Positions 52,740 through 62,417 of a DNA stretch of 64,000 nt are shown in pieces. Each line of letters starts with the position of its first letter. Position 1 is the first letter of the stretch. The translations under genes were made by a program, and so were the position numbers. Under the pieces are notes generated by a model. It worked only from the letters and a program-made list of their open reading frames with translations. It did not search any database and was not told the origin of the DNA. Source of the stretch: Bosea sp. NBC_00550 (lineage in GTDB: Bacteria; Pseudomonadota; Alphaproteobacteria; Rhizobiales; Beijerinckiaceae); contig NZ_CP102772.1 of NCBI RefSeq assembly GCF_026020075.1, positions 5,605,501-5,669,500 of the forward strand, written 5' to 3'.

Positions 52740-54338
52740 CTACGGCGTCGCGACGTAGCCGTCGCGGCGCGGATCGGCGGCCCCGGTGAAGATGCCGGTC
52801 GCCGGATCGACCGCAACCCCCTGCATGCCGCCGCAGCGCATCGTCCAGCCGACATCGAAAGCCCTGGCGTCGTGCCCGCGCCGTATGAGCTCGGCGATGG
52901 TCTCGGGCACGATCCGGTTCTCGATCTCGACGAGGCGCCCATCCCAGAGCCGGGCGCGGGGTGCCTCGATCGCGTCCTGCAACGGCAGGCCGAAGTCGAG
53001 ATGCTGCACTATGGCCTGCGCCTGCGTCTGCATGATGCCGTAGCTGCCGGGCGTGCCGAGCGCGAGCACCGGCTTGCCGTCCTGGGTCGAGATGGACGGA
53101 GACATGCACATCGGCAGCGCATCGCCGGGCTTGGAGCGGTTCGGGCTCTCCGGCTGCACATCCGCCCAGTAGAGGAAGTTGTTGAGGCACAGGCCAGTGC
53201 CCGGCACGACCACGCCGCTGCCGAACGGGCTGCCGAGGCTCTGCGTGATGCAGATCAGGTTGCCCTCGCTGTCGGCGATCGAGAACGAGGTCGTGTGCGC
53301 CTGATCCTCGTTCTCCTGCGGCGTCCACTGCTCAGTCGGCCCGGTCACCCGCTTGCCGTCTGTGAGACGCTTGCGCAGCCGTTCGATCGCAGCGTCGGAC
53401 AGCATCTCGGCAAGCTTCTCCGGGCTCGGATTGTTGTGGGCGATGCGCTCGCCGGCGGCGAGGCGGATCGCGCGGTAGACGAGGTCGAGATGATCCGGCC
53501 CATCCTTCGGCAGGGCGGCGAGATCGAGCCCATCGAGGAGGCGCAACGTCAGCAGGAGCTGGAAGCCCTCGCAGGACGGCGGCGGCACATGCACGGAAAG
53601 CCCGCGATAGGAAGCCGCCAGCGGCTCGCGCCAGACGGTCTTCACCGCGGCGAGGTCGGCCATGGTCAGCGAGCCGCCGAGTGCCTGCAGATGCGTGACG
53701 ACGCGCTCGCCCAGCGCGCCGCGGTAGAAATGATCGGGTCCCTTCTCGGCGATCTCGCTCAACGTCCTGGCAAGGTCGGACTGGACCAGCAGCGAGCCGA
53801 GATGCAGCGTCTCGCCACCGGGCTGATAGTTCGCGGACCAGGCCGGATAGAGAGCGGGATAGGTCTTCAGCAGCGGGTCGTTCTCCTCGAACTCCGCGGC
53901 GCCGAACTCGGCCAGCGCGAAACCATCCCGGGCCAGAGCGATCGCCGGCGCGAAGACATCAGGCAGCGGCTTGCGGCCATAGCTCTTCACGAGTTCGCAC
54001 CAGCCGGCGAGATTGCCGGGGGAGGCGACGGCGAGCGCGCCCCGCTCGAGGTCGGTGCGCTTGCTGAAGCGCTCTGCCGGGAAGCTGGCGGGCACCGGCG
54101 GCACGAAATCGAGCACGCGCACGCGCTGCTCGGCCGCGACCCACATCGTCGCGAAGCCCATCCCGGCGAGGCCCGACATGAAGGGTTCGACGACGTTGAG
54201 CGCGGCGGCGGTCGCGGCGGCGGCATCGAAGGCGTTGCCGCCCTGCGCCAGGACGCGCGCGCCGGCCTGTGCCGCCAGTGGATGGGCCGCGGCGACCATG
54301 CCGTGGCGGGAGGTCATGGTGGGGCGGCGGCCGTGCAT
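52740..54338 (-). CDS. ggt: Gamma-glutamyltransferase (Ntn-hydrolase)
   Basis: Transfers or hydrolyses the gamma-glutamyl group of glutathione-like compounds. The 532-residue precursor is expected to self-cleave before the catalytic Thr in DQAHTTSFSIAD. The large-chain part starts MVAAAHPLAAQAGARVLAQGG. The later GSPFGSGVVVPGTGLCLNN and GTPGSYGIMQTQAQAI fit the small chain. No signal peptide is obvious, so it may be cytoplasmic, as in the YwrD-like group, or exported otherwise. The start at 54338 follows GAGGAGA. Confidence 0.88.
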   Translation of the reverse strand: MHGRRPTMTSRHGMVAAAHPLAAQAGARVLAQGGNAFDAAAATAAALNVVEPFMSGLAGMGFATMWVAAEQRVRVLDFVPPVPASFPAERFSKRTDLERGALAVASPGNLAGWCELVKSYGRKPLPDVFAPAIALARDGFALAEFGAAEFEENDPLLKTYPALYPAWSANYQPGGETLHLGSLLVQSDLARTLSEIAEKGPDHFYRGALGERVVTHLQALGGSLTMADLAAVKTVWREPLAASYRGLSVHVPPPSCEGFQLLLTLRLLDGLDLAALPKDGPDHLDLVYRAIRLAAGERIAHNNPSPEKLAEMLSDAAIERLRKRLTDGKRVTGPTEQWTPQENEDQAHTTSFSIADSEGNLICITQSLGSPFGSGVVVPGTGLCLNNFLYWADVQPESPNRSKPGDALPMCMSPSISTQDGKPVLALGTPGSYGIMQTQAQAIVQHLDFGLPLQDAIEAPRARLWDGRLVEIENRIVPETIAELIRRGHDARAFDVGWTMRCGGMQGVAVDPATGIFTGAADPRRDGYVATP

Positions 54339-54387
54339 GCTTCGTCTCCTCGTCGTCTTCTGCAACGATCAGAGCATGATTCCGGCC

Positions 54388-55155
54388 CTAGAACAGGCTG
54401 CCTTGCCCATCATCGGCGGGAGGCCGGGCCGCTTTGCGCGCATGACGCTTCGGCTCTTCGCTCGGTTCGGAGCGAGGCAGGTCGGCGAGAGGCAGCTGCA
54501 CCTCCGGCGCGTCGTTGGCGACCTTGTTGACGGCGCTGCCGATGGCGACGGCCTCCAGAAGATCGTCCGGCGGCGGCTTCAGCAGCCGGGCCGTCTGCTG
54601 CGGGGTGCTCTGAGGATCGAGCCAGGCGTCATGGTCATCAGGGTCCAGGATGATCGGGCTGCGGTGATGGATCGGTGCCATCAGTCCATTGGCGGGTCCG
54701 GTCATCATCGCCACCGTGTCGATCTCGGAACCATCCGGCGAATTCCAGGTCTCCCACAGCGCGGCGAAGGCGAAGAAGCCGCGATCCGGCCGGCGGAACA
54801 GGAAGGCTTCGTTCTGCGCCTGGCGGCCGGAGCCGCTGCGCCGCCATTCATAGAAGGCATCGGCCGGCAGCAGGCAACGCCGGCGCGTCAGCGCGTTGCG
54901 GAAGGAGGGCTTCTCGGCCGCGCTCTCGCTGCGCACATTGATGACGAGCGGGAAATCCTTGGCGTCCCGGACCCAGCCGGGGATGAAGCCCCAGCGCATC
55001 AGCAGGAAGCGCCGCGCCCCGTCATGCGGCAGCACGACAGGAATCGGCTGCGTCGGTGCGATATTGTAGCGCGGCGGGAAATTCGGCTGCTCGCGATAGC
55101 CGAAGGTCTCGCGCATGGCTTCAGGGGGCAGGGTGATCGCATAGCGTCCGCACAT
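54388..55155 (-). CDS. yedK: SOS response-associated peptidase family protein (YedK/HMCES)
   Basis: Forms a covalent DNA-protein link with abasic sites in single-stranded DNA and so shields them. The 255-residue protein has Cys2 (MCGRYA, exposed after removal of Met), the NIAPTQ motif, LVINVRSES, the EWRR region and HHRSPIIL with the active-site His. The C-terminal 35 residues are a charged tail. The start is fixed by the essential Cys2. It follows the ggt gene on the same strand upstream. Confidence 0.92.
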   Translation of the reverse strand: MCGRYAITLPPEAMRETFGYREQPNFPPRYNIAPTQPIPVVLPHDGARRFLLMRWGFIPGWVRDAKDFPLVINVRSESAAEKPSFRNALTRRRCLLPADAFYEWRRSGSGRQAQNEAFLFRRPDRGFFAFAALWETWNSPDGSEIDTVAMMTGPANGLMAPIHHRSPIILDPDDHDAWLDPQSTPQQTARLLKPPPDDLLEAVAIGSAVNKVANDAPEVQLPLADLPRSEPSEEPKRHARKAARPPADDGQGSLF

Positions 55156-55242
55156 GCCGGCTGTTTACGTCGAGACGAGGCGGTCAGATCAACACTTTCT
55201 TTCCGGTTGGCCAAACATAGTCGCCCCGATTCGGGGCAGAAG

Positions 55243-55743
55243 ATGAGCGCCATCGCGACGAATGTGCCGGTCGATGCGCCGGCAAACCGGGCCGGAAGCG
55301 TCGACGCACCCCGTATGTCGACCGATTTCCTCAACCGCTACAGCGAAGCCCTGATGCTCATCGAGATGGCGGCGCTGGATGACACCGTCCTCGCCGATCT
55401 CCAGGCCTGGCACAGCATCAGCTATCGCGAGCATTTCCGCTCCTCTCAGCTGCGCTGTGCGGCCTCGGCGCTCGCGGCCTATGACCGGGTCGATCTCGTC
55501 CGGGCAAGGGCTTTCGAGGATATCTGCCTGTCGATGACCCGGCTGGTGCGGACAGTGTGCGCGCTTCTGACCGAAAAGCCGCAGCCGCCTGAGTTGCCGA
55601 TGATCATCGAGGTGGCCGGTGAGGCCCTGCGCCGGCAGATCGGCCGCGCGACGCAGTTCATCAACGCCAACGGCATGATCGATATCGCCATCTTCGAGGA
55701 CGCCGCCCTGCAGGAGGAGATCGACGCGCTGCTCGCGCGTTGA
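55243..55743 (+). CDS. Hypothetical alpha-helical protein
   Basis: A 166-residue protein with a disordered N-terminal 25 residues and then a mainly helical body (FLNRYSEALMLIEMAALDD, SQLRCAASALAAYDRV, VAGEALRRQIGRATQF). No motif is recognised and no membrane segment is seen. It is divergent from yedK and abuts the convergent TlyA gene (TGA then TCA without a gap). Its start lies eight bases after GGGGCAGAAG. Confidence 0.6.
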   Translation: MSAIATNVPVDAPANRAGSVDAPRMSTDFLNRYSEALMLIEMAALDDTVLADLQAWHSISYREHFRSSQLRCAASALAAYDRVDLVRARAFEDICLSMTRLVRTVCALLTEKPQPPELPMIIEVAGEALRRQIGRATQFINANGMIDIAIFEDAALQEEIDALLAR

Positions 55744-56472
55744 TCAGGGCTTGCGCCGCGCTCCGACGAGAAACTCGCGATTGCCGTCGCCGCCTTCGAT
55801 CGGGGAGGGGATCGGTCCTTCGACGGTGAAGCCCAGCGTGCCGAACAGCGCGACGATGTCGTCGCAGACTTGCTGCTGGATCGCCTCGTCCCGGACGATG
55901 CCCTTCTTGAGCGCCGCCCGTCCGGCCTCGAATTGCGGCTTGATCAGCGCCGCGATCCCGGCTTGCGGCACGAGCAAGGCCGCAACCGCCGGCAGGACGA
56001 GCTTGAGCGAGATGAAGCTGACATCGATGGCGGCGAGGGCTGGCATTTCCGGCATAGCCTCCGGCGCCAGCGTGCGAATGTCCTGACCCTCGAAACTCGT
56101 CACCCGCGGATTTGCGCGCAGCGAAGCGTGGAGCTGGTCGCGGCCGACATCGACGGCGACGACATGGCGCGCGCCGCGCTTCAGTAGAAGATCGGTGAAG
56201 CCGCCGGTCGACGACCCGACATCCAGGCAGACCTGCCCGGCCGGATCGAAGCCGAAGGCATCGAGCGCGCCTGCCAATTTCAGGCCGCCGCGTGAGACGT
56301 AAGGATGCGGCGCCTCGGCCGTCAGCGCAGCATCCCGCGCCACCATCTCCGAGGCCTTCCGCACCGGCTGACCATTGGCGCTGACCAGCCCGGCAGCTAT
56401 CGCAGCCTGCGCCCGCGCCCGGCTTTCGAAGAAGCCGCGTTCGACGAGCAACTGGTCCGCGCGGCTCTTCAT
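55744..56472 (-). CDS. tlyA: TlyA family rRNA methyltransferase / hemolysin-like
   Basis: A 242-residue protein with an N-terminal S4 RNA-binding domain (DQLLVERGFFESRARAQAA, residues 5-65) and a FtsJ/RrmJ-type SAM domain (CLDVGSSTGGFTDLLLKRGA, then AIDVSFISL and the Lys in ALIKPQFEAG). TlyA proteins 2'-O-methylate 16S and 23S rRNA in mycobacteria; in alphaproteobacteria the gene commonly follows dxs, as it does here (198 bases away). The gap to dxs holds a palindromic element. Confidence 0.9.
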   Translation of the reverse strand: MKSRADQLLVERGFFESRARAQAAIAAGLVSANGQPVRKASEMVARDAALTAEAPHPYVSRGGLKLAGALDAFGFDPAGQVCLDVGSSTGGFTDLLLKRGARHVVAVDVGRDQLHASLRANPRVTSFEGQDIRTLAPEAMPEMPALAAIDVSFISLKLVLPAVAALLVPQAGIAALIKPQFEAGRAALKKGIVRDEAIQQQVCDDIVALFGTLGFTVEGPIPSPIEGGDGNREFLVGARRKP

Positions 56473-56507
56473 CGCGATCCGCCCGCGCCGGCGCGGCTTT
56501 CTCTCCA

Positions 56508-56630
56508 GCCCTCATCCTGAGGAGCCATTTCGCCAGAAATGGCGTCTCGAAGGATGCTCCAGATGGTTCCGGAGTTTCCTGGAGCATCCTTCGAGACGCG
56601 ATCCTCCGGATCGCTCCTCAGGATGAGGGC
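56508..56630. repeat. Cloverleaf palindrome of a second sequence family (CTCATCCTGAGGAGC type)
   Basis: Outer stem 56508-56525 with 56613-56630 (18 bp perfect), left hairpin CATTTC-GCCA-GAAATG (56526-56541), central stem 56542-56562 with 56579-56599 (21 bp perfect), right hairpin CGATCC-TCC-GGATCG (56599-56613). The sequence is unrelated to the GTCATTCCGGGG family, yet the layout is identical. Such CTCATCCTGAGGAGC elements are common in Rhizobiales genomes, from memory. It separates dxs from tlyA. Confidence 0.85.
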
Positions 56631-56669
56631 TGAAGGGGGCGAGACCACTGCCATGGCTGTCGGCCTGAA

Positions 56670-58580
56670 TCAGGCGCGCTTGACGACGCTTGGCGCTCCG
56701 AGCGCGCCATCGACGGCAGCGACGATGCCGCCGGCGTCGAGCCCAGCGGCGGCATACATCGCGTCCGGCTTGTCATGATCCTGGAAGACGTCCGGCAGTG
56801 TCAGCGTCCGCACCTTCAAGCCGGTATCGAGCGCGCCGTTGCGGGCGAGCAGATGCAGCACATGGCTGCCGAAGCCGCCGACCGAGCCTTCCTCGATCGT
56901 GATCAGGATCTCGTGCTCGCGGGCGAGCTTAAGGATCAGCGACTCGTCGAGCGGCTTGGCGAAGCGCGCATCCGCGACCGTGGTCGAAAGCCCGCGCTGC
57001 GCCAGCAGATCGGCCGCCTTCAACGCTTCGGCGAGGCGCGTGCCGAGCGAGAGCAACGCGATCCGCGTTCCCTCCCGCACGATGCGGCCCTTGCCGATCT
57101 CCAGGGGCATGCCGACGTCGGGAATTTCGACGCCGACGCCCTCGCCGCGCGGATAGCGGAAGGCGATCGGCCCTTCGTCATAGGCTGCGGCGGTCGCGAC
57201 CATATGGGTCAGCTCCGCTTCGTCGGCCGCGGCCATCACCACCATGTCCGGCAGGCAGGCGAGATAGGCGACGTCGAAGGAGCCGGCATGGGTCGCGCCA
57301 TCGGCGCCGACGAGCCCGGCCCGGTCGAGCGCGAAGCGCACCGGCAGCTTCTGGATCGCCACGTCATGGACGATCTGGTCGTAGGCGCGCTGCATGAAGG
57401 TCGAGTAGATCGCGACGAAGGGCTTGTAGCCTTCGGTGGCGAGCCCGGCCGCGAAGGTCACCGCGTGCTGCTCGGCGATCCCGACATCGAAGGTGCGGCC
57501 GGGGAATTCCTTCCCGAAGGCATCGAGCCCGGTGCCGGATGGCATGGCGGCGGTGACGGCGACGATCTTGTCGTCCTCCCGCGCCTCCTTCATCAGGGCA
57601 TTGGCGAAGACGCCGGTATAGCTCGGCGCATTCGCCGGGGCCTTGGCCTGCAGGCCGGTGATGGGGTCGAACTTGACGACGCCGTGATATTTGTCGGCGC
57701 TGGCCTCGGCCGGGGCATAGCCCTTGCCCTTCTGCGTCACGACATGGACGAGGATCGGCCCGTTGCCGGCGTCGCGGACATTGCGCAGCACCGGCAGCAG
57801 ATGGTCGAGATTATGCCCGTCGATCGGCCCGACATAGTAGAAGCCGAGCTCCTCGAACATCGTCCCGCCCGTCCAGAAACCGCGGGCGTATTCTTCGGTG
57901 CGCTTGGCCTTGTCGTGGAAGAAGCGCGGCAGCCTCTCGGCGAGCTGCTTGGCGACCTCGCGCAGCGAGCGATAGGTCCGGCCCGAGACGAGCCGCGCGA
58001 GATAAGCCGACATCGCGCCGACCGGGGGGGCGATCGACATGTCGTTGTCGTTGAGGATGACGATCAGGCGCGAGCCGAGCGCGCCGGCATTGTTCATCGC
58101 CTCATAGGCCATGCCGGCCGACATCGCGCCGTCGCCGATCACGGCGATGACATTGTTGCCCTCGCCCTTGAGATCGCGCCCGACGGCCATGCCGAGCCCG
58201 GCCGAGATCGAGGTCGAGGAATGGGCGGCGCCGAACGGGTCGTAGGCGCTCTCGGAGCGCTTGGTGAAGCCGGAGAGCCCGCCCGGCTGGCGCAGCGTGC
58301 GGATGCGCTCGCGCCGCCCGGTCAGGATCTTGTGCGGATAGGCCTGGTGGCCGACATCCCAGATCAGCCGGTCGCGCGGCGTGTCGAAGACATGGTGCAG
58401 CGCGACGGTCAGTTCGACCACGCCGAGCCCCGCGCCGAGATGCCCGCCCGTCACGGAAACGGCGTCGATCGTCTCCAGCCGCAGCTCGTCGGCGACCTGT
58501 CGAAGCTGTGCATCGTCGAGCGCCCGCAGATCGGCGGAGTCGTGGATCGTGTCGAGGAGCGGCGTGGCGGGGCGGGGCAC
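56670..58580 (-). CDS. dxs: 1-deoxy-D-xylulose-5-phosphate synthase
   Basis: First enzyme of the methylerythritol phosphate route to isoprenoids; condenses pyruvate and glyceraldehyde 3-phosphate with thiamine diphosphate. The 636-residue protein has [32 protein letters not shown] with [12 protein letters not shown] (thiamine diphosphate and metal), [16 protein letters not shown] (catalytic Glu) and [12 protein letters not shown]. No in-frame ATG lies near; GTG 58580 ([12 protein letters not shown]) matches where other Dxs proteins begin, although the Shine-Dalgarno spacing is long. It precedes tlyA on the minus strand. Confidence 0.95.
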   Translation of the reverse strand: MPRPATPLLDTIHDSADLRALDDAQLRQVADELRLETIDAVSVTGGHLGAGLGVVELTVALHHVFDTPRDRLIWDVGHQAYPHKILTGRRERIRTLRQPGGLSGFTKRSESAYDPFGAAHSSTSISAGLGMAVGRDLKGEGNNVIAVIGDGAMSAGMAYEAMNNAGALGSRLIVILNDNDMSIAPPVGAMSAYLARLVSGRTYRSLREVAKQLAERLPRFFHDKAKRTEEYARGFWTGGTMFEELGFYYVGPIDGHNLDHLLPVLRNVRDAGNGPILVHVVTQKGKGYAPAEASADKYHGVVKFDPITGLQAKAPANAPSYTGVFANALMKEAREDDKIVAVTAAMPSGTGLDAFGKEFPGRTFDVGIAEQHAVTFAAGLATEGYKPFVAIYSTFMQRAYDQIVHDVAIQKLPVRFALDRAGLVGADGATHAGSFDVAYLACLPDMVVMAAADEAELTHMVATAAAYDEGPIAFRYPRGEGVGVEIPDVGMPLEIGKGRIVREGTRIALLSLGTRLAEALKAADLLAQRGLSTTVADARFAKPLDESLILKLAREHEILITIEEGSVGGFGSHVLHLLARNGALDTGLKVRTLTLPDVFQDHDKPDAMYAAAGLDAGGIVAAVDGALGAPSVVKRA

Positions 58581-58761
58581 GAGGGTGTCTGATCCTTCGC
58601 TGAGACGATCTGGAAATAGAGCCTGCGCGGCGCGCTGGCAAACGGGGGGCGGGATTCCATTTTGATTCCCGAAGGGTGTCCTCCTCTTCCCACGAAACGG
58701 GTGGTTCCGGTGCCGGCAAGGCGTTTCAGTGTCCGCAGACCGTTTTCGAGGACACCGTTCG

Positions 58762-59991
58762 ATGCAACAGACCGATACCACACCGCTGCCGGCGGCATTC
58801 AGACGCATCGGCTGGTCCAATCTCTTCGCACAGTTCTCGGAGCAGATTGCGCTGGCCGCGGCACCTCTGGCCGCGGTTCTCCTGCTCGCGGCCGGGCCGG
58901 CCGAGACAGGCTGGCTGCAGACGGCGCAGACCTTGCCCTTTCTCCTGCTGTCCATTCCCGCCGGGCTGATGGTCGATCGCGCCTCGCGGCGCCGGCTCAT
59001 GGTCGGCACGGAAGCGTTGCGCGCGGTGTCCTTGCTGGCGATCCCGCTGCTGCTTGCCGCGGGCAGCCTCAACCTGACCTGGCTCGCCGTGCTCGGCGCG
59101 CTCGGCGCCATCGGCACGGTCTGCTACAGCGTGGCGGCGCCGGCCTTCGTTCCCTCCGTGGTGCCCCGCGCGCGGCTTGCCGACGCCAATCGCTGGCTGG
59201 AGCTGGCGCGCAGCGCCGCCTATGCCGGCGGCCCTGCGCTCGGCGGGGCGCTCGTCGGATGGATCGGCGTATCGACGGCCTATGGCCTCGCCGCCGGGCT
59301 CTCGATCCTCGCCGCGCTCCTGCTGGCCGGTCTACCAAAGGATGAAGCGCCGTCCGGCCCGCGGCGCGACCTGCTCGATGATCTGAAGGAGGGCGCGCGT
59401 TTCGTCGCCGGCCACGACCTGCTCAGGCCGATCCTGATGACGGCGGTCTTCTTCAATATCTCCTGGTTCATCTTCCAGGCGGTCTACGTCGCCTATGCCA
59501 TTCAGAATCTCGGCCTCAGCGCGACCCAGGTTGGCGTGACCCTCGGCATCTACGGCGCGGGCATGATCGTCGGCGCCGTCCTCGCGCCCGCCATCGCACG
59601 GCAGGTTTCCTTCGGGACGCTGATCCTGCTCGGACCATTCGCCGGCCTCTGCGCGGCCGGCGTGATGCTCGCGACGCTCTGGGTTCCGTCGGTTTATCTG
59701 GTCGGCGCGAGCTTCTTCCTGTTCGGCGTCGGGCCGATCATCTGGACGATCTCGACGATGACATTGCGGCAGGCGGTGACCCCCAACGCGATGCTCGGCC
59801 GCGTGTCGGCCCTGATCATGACGGCGACCTTTGGCGCGCGGCCGGTGGGCGCCGCGATTGGCGCCTCCGTGGCGGCGCATCTCGGCATCTCGGCCTGTCT
59901 TGCCCTGGCGACCGCAGGTTTCCTGATCCAATTGCTCGTGATCGGCTTTTCGCGGGTCCCGCGCCTACGGGACATTTCCGAGGCGGCCTGA
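58762..59991 (+). CDS. MFS transporter
   Basis: A 409-residue major facilitator with 12 helices. The loop 2-3 motif is [17 protein letters not shown] and the second half contains [20 protein letters not shown], typical of the enterobactin-exporter/MdfA-like MFS_3 branch. The start at 58762 follows GAGGAC. It is divergent from dxs, and the following gap carries a cloverleaf repeat. It may be an efflux pump; the substrate is unknown. Confidence 0.87.
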   Translation: MQQTDTTPLPAAFRRIGWSNLFAQFSEQIALAAAPLAAVLLLAAGPAETGWLQTAQTLPFLLLSIPAGLMVDRASRRRLMVGTEALRAVSLLAIPLLLAAGSLNLTWLAVLGALGAIGTVCYSVAAPAFVPSVVPRARLADANRWLELARSAAYAGGPALGGALVGWIGVSTAYGLAAGLSILAALLLAGLPKDEAPSGPRRDLLDDLKEGARFVAGHDLLRPILMTAVFFNISWFIFQAVYVAYAIQNLGLSATQVGVTLGIYGAGMIVGAVLAPAIARQVSFGTLILLGPFAGLCAAGVMLATLWVPSVYLVGASFFLFGVGPIIWTISTMTLRQAVTPNAMLGRVSALIMTATFGARPVGAAIGASVAAHLGISACLALATAGFLIQLLVIGFSRVPRLRDISEAA

Positions 59992-60009
59992 GCCTGTGGC
60001 GCATCCTCT

Positions 60010-60161
60010 GCCGTCATTCCGGGGCAGGCCGCAGGCCTGAGCCTGGAACCCAGAACCGATGCGGCTATGAGTTCGAGCGATGGCCCCACCGCGTCCTTCT
60101 TGGAAGGGGCGTCGGTTCTGGGTTCCGGGCTCGATCCTTCTGATCGCCCCGGAATGACGGC
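60010..60161. repeat. Cloverleaf palindromic repeat, copy 5
   Basis: Outer stem GCCGTCATTCCGGGGC (60010-60025) with its perfect complement at 60146-60161. Left hairpin CAGGCC-GCA-GGCCTG (60025-60039), right hairpin CGATC-CTTCT-GATCG (60132-60146). Central stem of the AGAACCGAT subtype, 60043-60062 with about 60109-60129. It lies between convergent genes. Confidence 0.86.
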
Positions 60162-60197
60162 GCATAAGCCATCGGTTGGTGTAAAAGGCCGACTGTT

Positions 60198-61118
60198 TCA
60201 GCCCTCGGGCAGCGGGATGAACTCGCTCTCGTCGCCGGGGACGGTATCGAAGCGGCCGGTTTTCCACTCATCCTTGGCTTGTTCGATGCGTTCCTTCGAT
60301 GAGGAGACGAAGTTCCACCAGATATGGCGCGGCCCGTCCATCGGCTCGCCGCCGACGATCATCACCCGGCTCTGGTCGATGGCGAGGATCGAGATGCGGT
60401 CGCCCGGCTTGAAGACGAGGAGCTGGCCGGCGCCGAATTCCTCGCCGGCGATGTCGACCTTGCCCGAGACGATGTAGATCGCGCGCTCGCCATAGTCGGG
60501 GTCGAGCGGCAGGATCGCGCCCGGCGACAGCACGGCCTCGGCATAGAGCGCGTCCCAGGGAAACTTCACCGGCGAGGTCTGGCCATAGGCCGAGCCCATG
60601 ATCAGGCTGATCCGCTTTCCGCCTTCGACGATCCTCGGCAGTTCGGGCGCGCCGTGATGCACGAATTCCGGCGCGACCTCCTCATGCGTCTTCGGCAAGG
60701 CGAGCCAAGCCTGGATGCCGTAGAGCTTCGGGCCGGTGGCTCGGGCTTCCATTCCGGTACGCTCGGAATGGACGATGCCGCGCCCGGCCGTCATCAGGTT
60801 GACCGCGCCGGGCTTGATGGCGAGCGCCGTGCCGAGCGAGTCGCGATGCATGATCTCGCCGTCGAAGAGATAGGTGACGGTCGAGAGCCCGATATGCGGG
60901 TGCGGACGAACGTCGAGCCCCTCGCCGAGATGGAATTCGGCCGGCCCCATCTGGTCGAAGAAGATGAACGGGCCGACCATGCGCTGGCCGATCGCCGGCA
61001 AGGCGCGCCGGACCTGGAAGCCGCCGAGATCATGCGTGCGTGGCACGATCACCTTTTCGATCGCCTCGCAGGAGCGGGCATCGCCCAGGATCGGATCATC
61101 GGCGGGCAGTTGCGACAT
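60198..61118 (-). CDS. Pirin family protein
   Basis: A 306-residue bicupin of the pirin/YhhW family. The N-terminal metal-binding stretch is VRPHPHIGLSTVTYLFDGEIMHRDSLG, with the later His and Glu in GRGIVHSERTG. The second cupin is weaker. Some members have quercetin 2,3-dioxygenase activity, but most have no known substrate. It lies between the MFS gene and xseB. Confidence 0.9.
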   Translation of the reverse strand: MSQLPADDPILGDARSCEAIEKVIVPRTHDLGGFQVRRALPAIGQRMVGPFIFFDQMGPAEFHLGEGLDVRPHPHIGLSTVTYLFDGEIMHRDSLGTALAIKPGAVNLMTAGRGIVHSERTGMEARATGPKLYGIQAWLALPKTHEEVAPEFVHHGAPELPRIVEGGKRISLIMGSAYGQTSPVKFPWDALYAEAVLSPGAILPLDPDYGERAIYIVSGKVDIAGEEFGAGQLLVFKPGDRISILAIDQSRVMIVGGEPMDGPRHIWWNFVSSSKERIEQAKDEWKTGRFDTVPGDESEFIPLPEG

Positions 61119-61247
61119 GGCGGCCTCCTTGGTCAGGCCGAAGCCTGATCCCGTTCGGGCCGCCGGGCAAGCCGGCAGGTTGCAACCGGCCGTTGGCGGG
61201 CGCGCAATGTCGAGGCGCCCGCGTGGAAGCCGCGCCTCGGGCCGCGT

Positions 61248-61517
61248 TTAGTTGTCGACGTCGAGCGGCGTGGTACCCGTCGGCTTGCCGTCGGCGCCGA
61301 GCGTGATGCGCTCGATACGGGCTTCGGCCTGCTTCAGAAGTGCGTCGCAACGCACCTTCAGCGCCTCGCCGCGCGTGTAGATCGCGATCGATTCCTCGAG
61401 CGGCACGTCGCCGCGCTCCAGCCGCGCAACGATGCCTTCGAGCTCCTTCATCGCAGCCTCGAAGGGCAGGGCCGCGACATCGGCATTGGAGTTGTCTTGC
61501 GTTTTGTCTTGGCTCAC
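61248..61517 (-). CDS. xseB: Exodeoxyribonuclease VII small subunit
   Basis: Small subunit of the nuclease that degrades single-stranded DNA in repair. The 89-residue protein contains [20 protein letters not shown], the XseB signature, followed by [25 protein letters not shown] 61517 is preferred because AGAGGAA lies at suitable distance and the extra N-terminal residues of the longer frame are not conserved. In many alphaproteobacteria xseB lies next to dxs; here an MFS gene and a pirin gene separate them. Confidence 0.92.
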   Translation of the reverse strand: MSQDKTQDNSNADVAALPFEAAMKELEGIVARLERGDVPLEESIAIYTRGEALKVRCDALLKQAEARIERITLGADGKPTGTTPLDVDN

Positions 61518-61617
61518 GGACCCGATTCCTCTTTGCGGCAAGCTTATCGGCCGGAGCGCGCTCCGCCGCAACCCGGGAATGGATCGAGCGACCGTCGGTT
61601 TGACACGGAACTAGGCC

Positions 61618-61762
61618 GTCATTCCGGGGTGGGCCGCAGGCCCGAGCCCGGAAGCCATGAACACGACGGCAGATCAGATGGTGCTGTCGATCGGCGAGCT
61701 TACCCGTCCAACCGGTGTTCATGGGTTCCGGGCTCTTCGCTGACGCGAAGCCTCGGAATGAC
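61618..61762. repeat. Cloverleaf palindromic repeat, copy 6
   Basis: Outer stem GTCATTCCGGGG with CCTCGGAATGAC at the right end (61751-61762, one change). Left hairpin GGGCC-GCA-GGCCC (61631-61643), right hairpin CTTCGC-TGAC-GCGAAG (61735-61750). The central stem uses GCCATGAACAC and GTGTTCATGG, the subtype also found in copy 3. It sits in the gap between xseB and the Lrp-type gene. Confidence 0.84.
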
Positions 61763-61804
61763 CGGGTGGTTCTTGGAAACGCGAATTTACAATAGCCGCC
61801 GGAT

Positions 61805-62275
61805 TCAGACCGGCAGCGCGGACGTCTTCTTGATCGTGCGCAGCGTCAGCGTCGACTGCACGCGGGTGACGCCCGGCAGCTGCGTGATGATGTCGGTGTG
61901 GATGCGCTCGAAATCGGCGCTGTCGCGATAGATCACCCGCATCAGATAGTCGTGCGCGCCGGCGAGCAGGTGGCATTCCAGGATTTCCGGCAGGCTCTGC
62001 ACGGCCTGCTCGAAGCTCTCCAGCGAGGCGCGGCCCTGCTGGTCCAGCGTGACGAAGACGAAGGCCGTGCCGGGGAAGCCCGCGATCTTGTCGTCGAGCA
62101 TCATCGCATAGCCGCGGATCAGGCCGCTTTCCTCGAGCTGTCGCACGCGCCGCAGGCAGGCCGAGGGCGAGAGATGCACCTTCTCGGCGAGGTCGGAATT
62201 GGTGATGCGGCCATCCTGCTGGAGAATCCGCAGGATGGAGCGGTCGCGTGAATCGAGCTCGATCGTCATGGTCAC
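61805..62275 (-). CDS. Lrp/AsnC family transcriptional regulator
   Basis: A 156-residue regulator. The N-terminal winged helix reads LDSRDRSILRILQQDGRITN, SDLAEKVHLSPSACLRRVRQLEESG; the C-terminal RAM domain binds amino-acid-like effectors (LAGAHDYLMRVIYRDSADFE). GTG 62275 has GGGAGG eight bases upstream; the ATG 62269 is the alternative and differs by two residues. Its target genes are not visible. Confidence 0.93.
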   Translation of the reverse strand: MTMTIELDSRDRSILRILQQDGRITNSDLAEKVHLSPSACLRRVRQLEESGLIRGYAMMLDDKIAGFPGTAFVFVTLDQQGRASLESFEQAVQSLPEILECHLLAGAHDYLMRVIYRDSADFERIHTDIITQLPGVTRVQSTLTLRTIKKTSALPV

Positions 62276-62417
62276 GGTAGAAACCTCCCGCGTGATGCAT
62301 CGTCGCAAAATTCACGCGATGCAAGCAATCTTCTGCGCCGATATCGAGCCGACGCGCTTCTATCCGCAGCAAGCGTGGCGTGGCGTTGCAGGAATATGCG
62401 CAGGCCGAACGGCCCGT

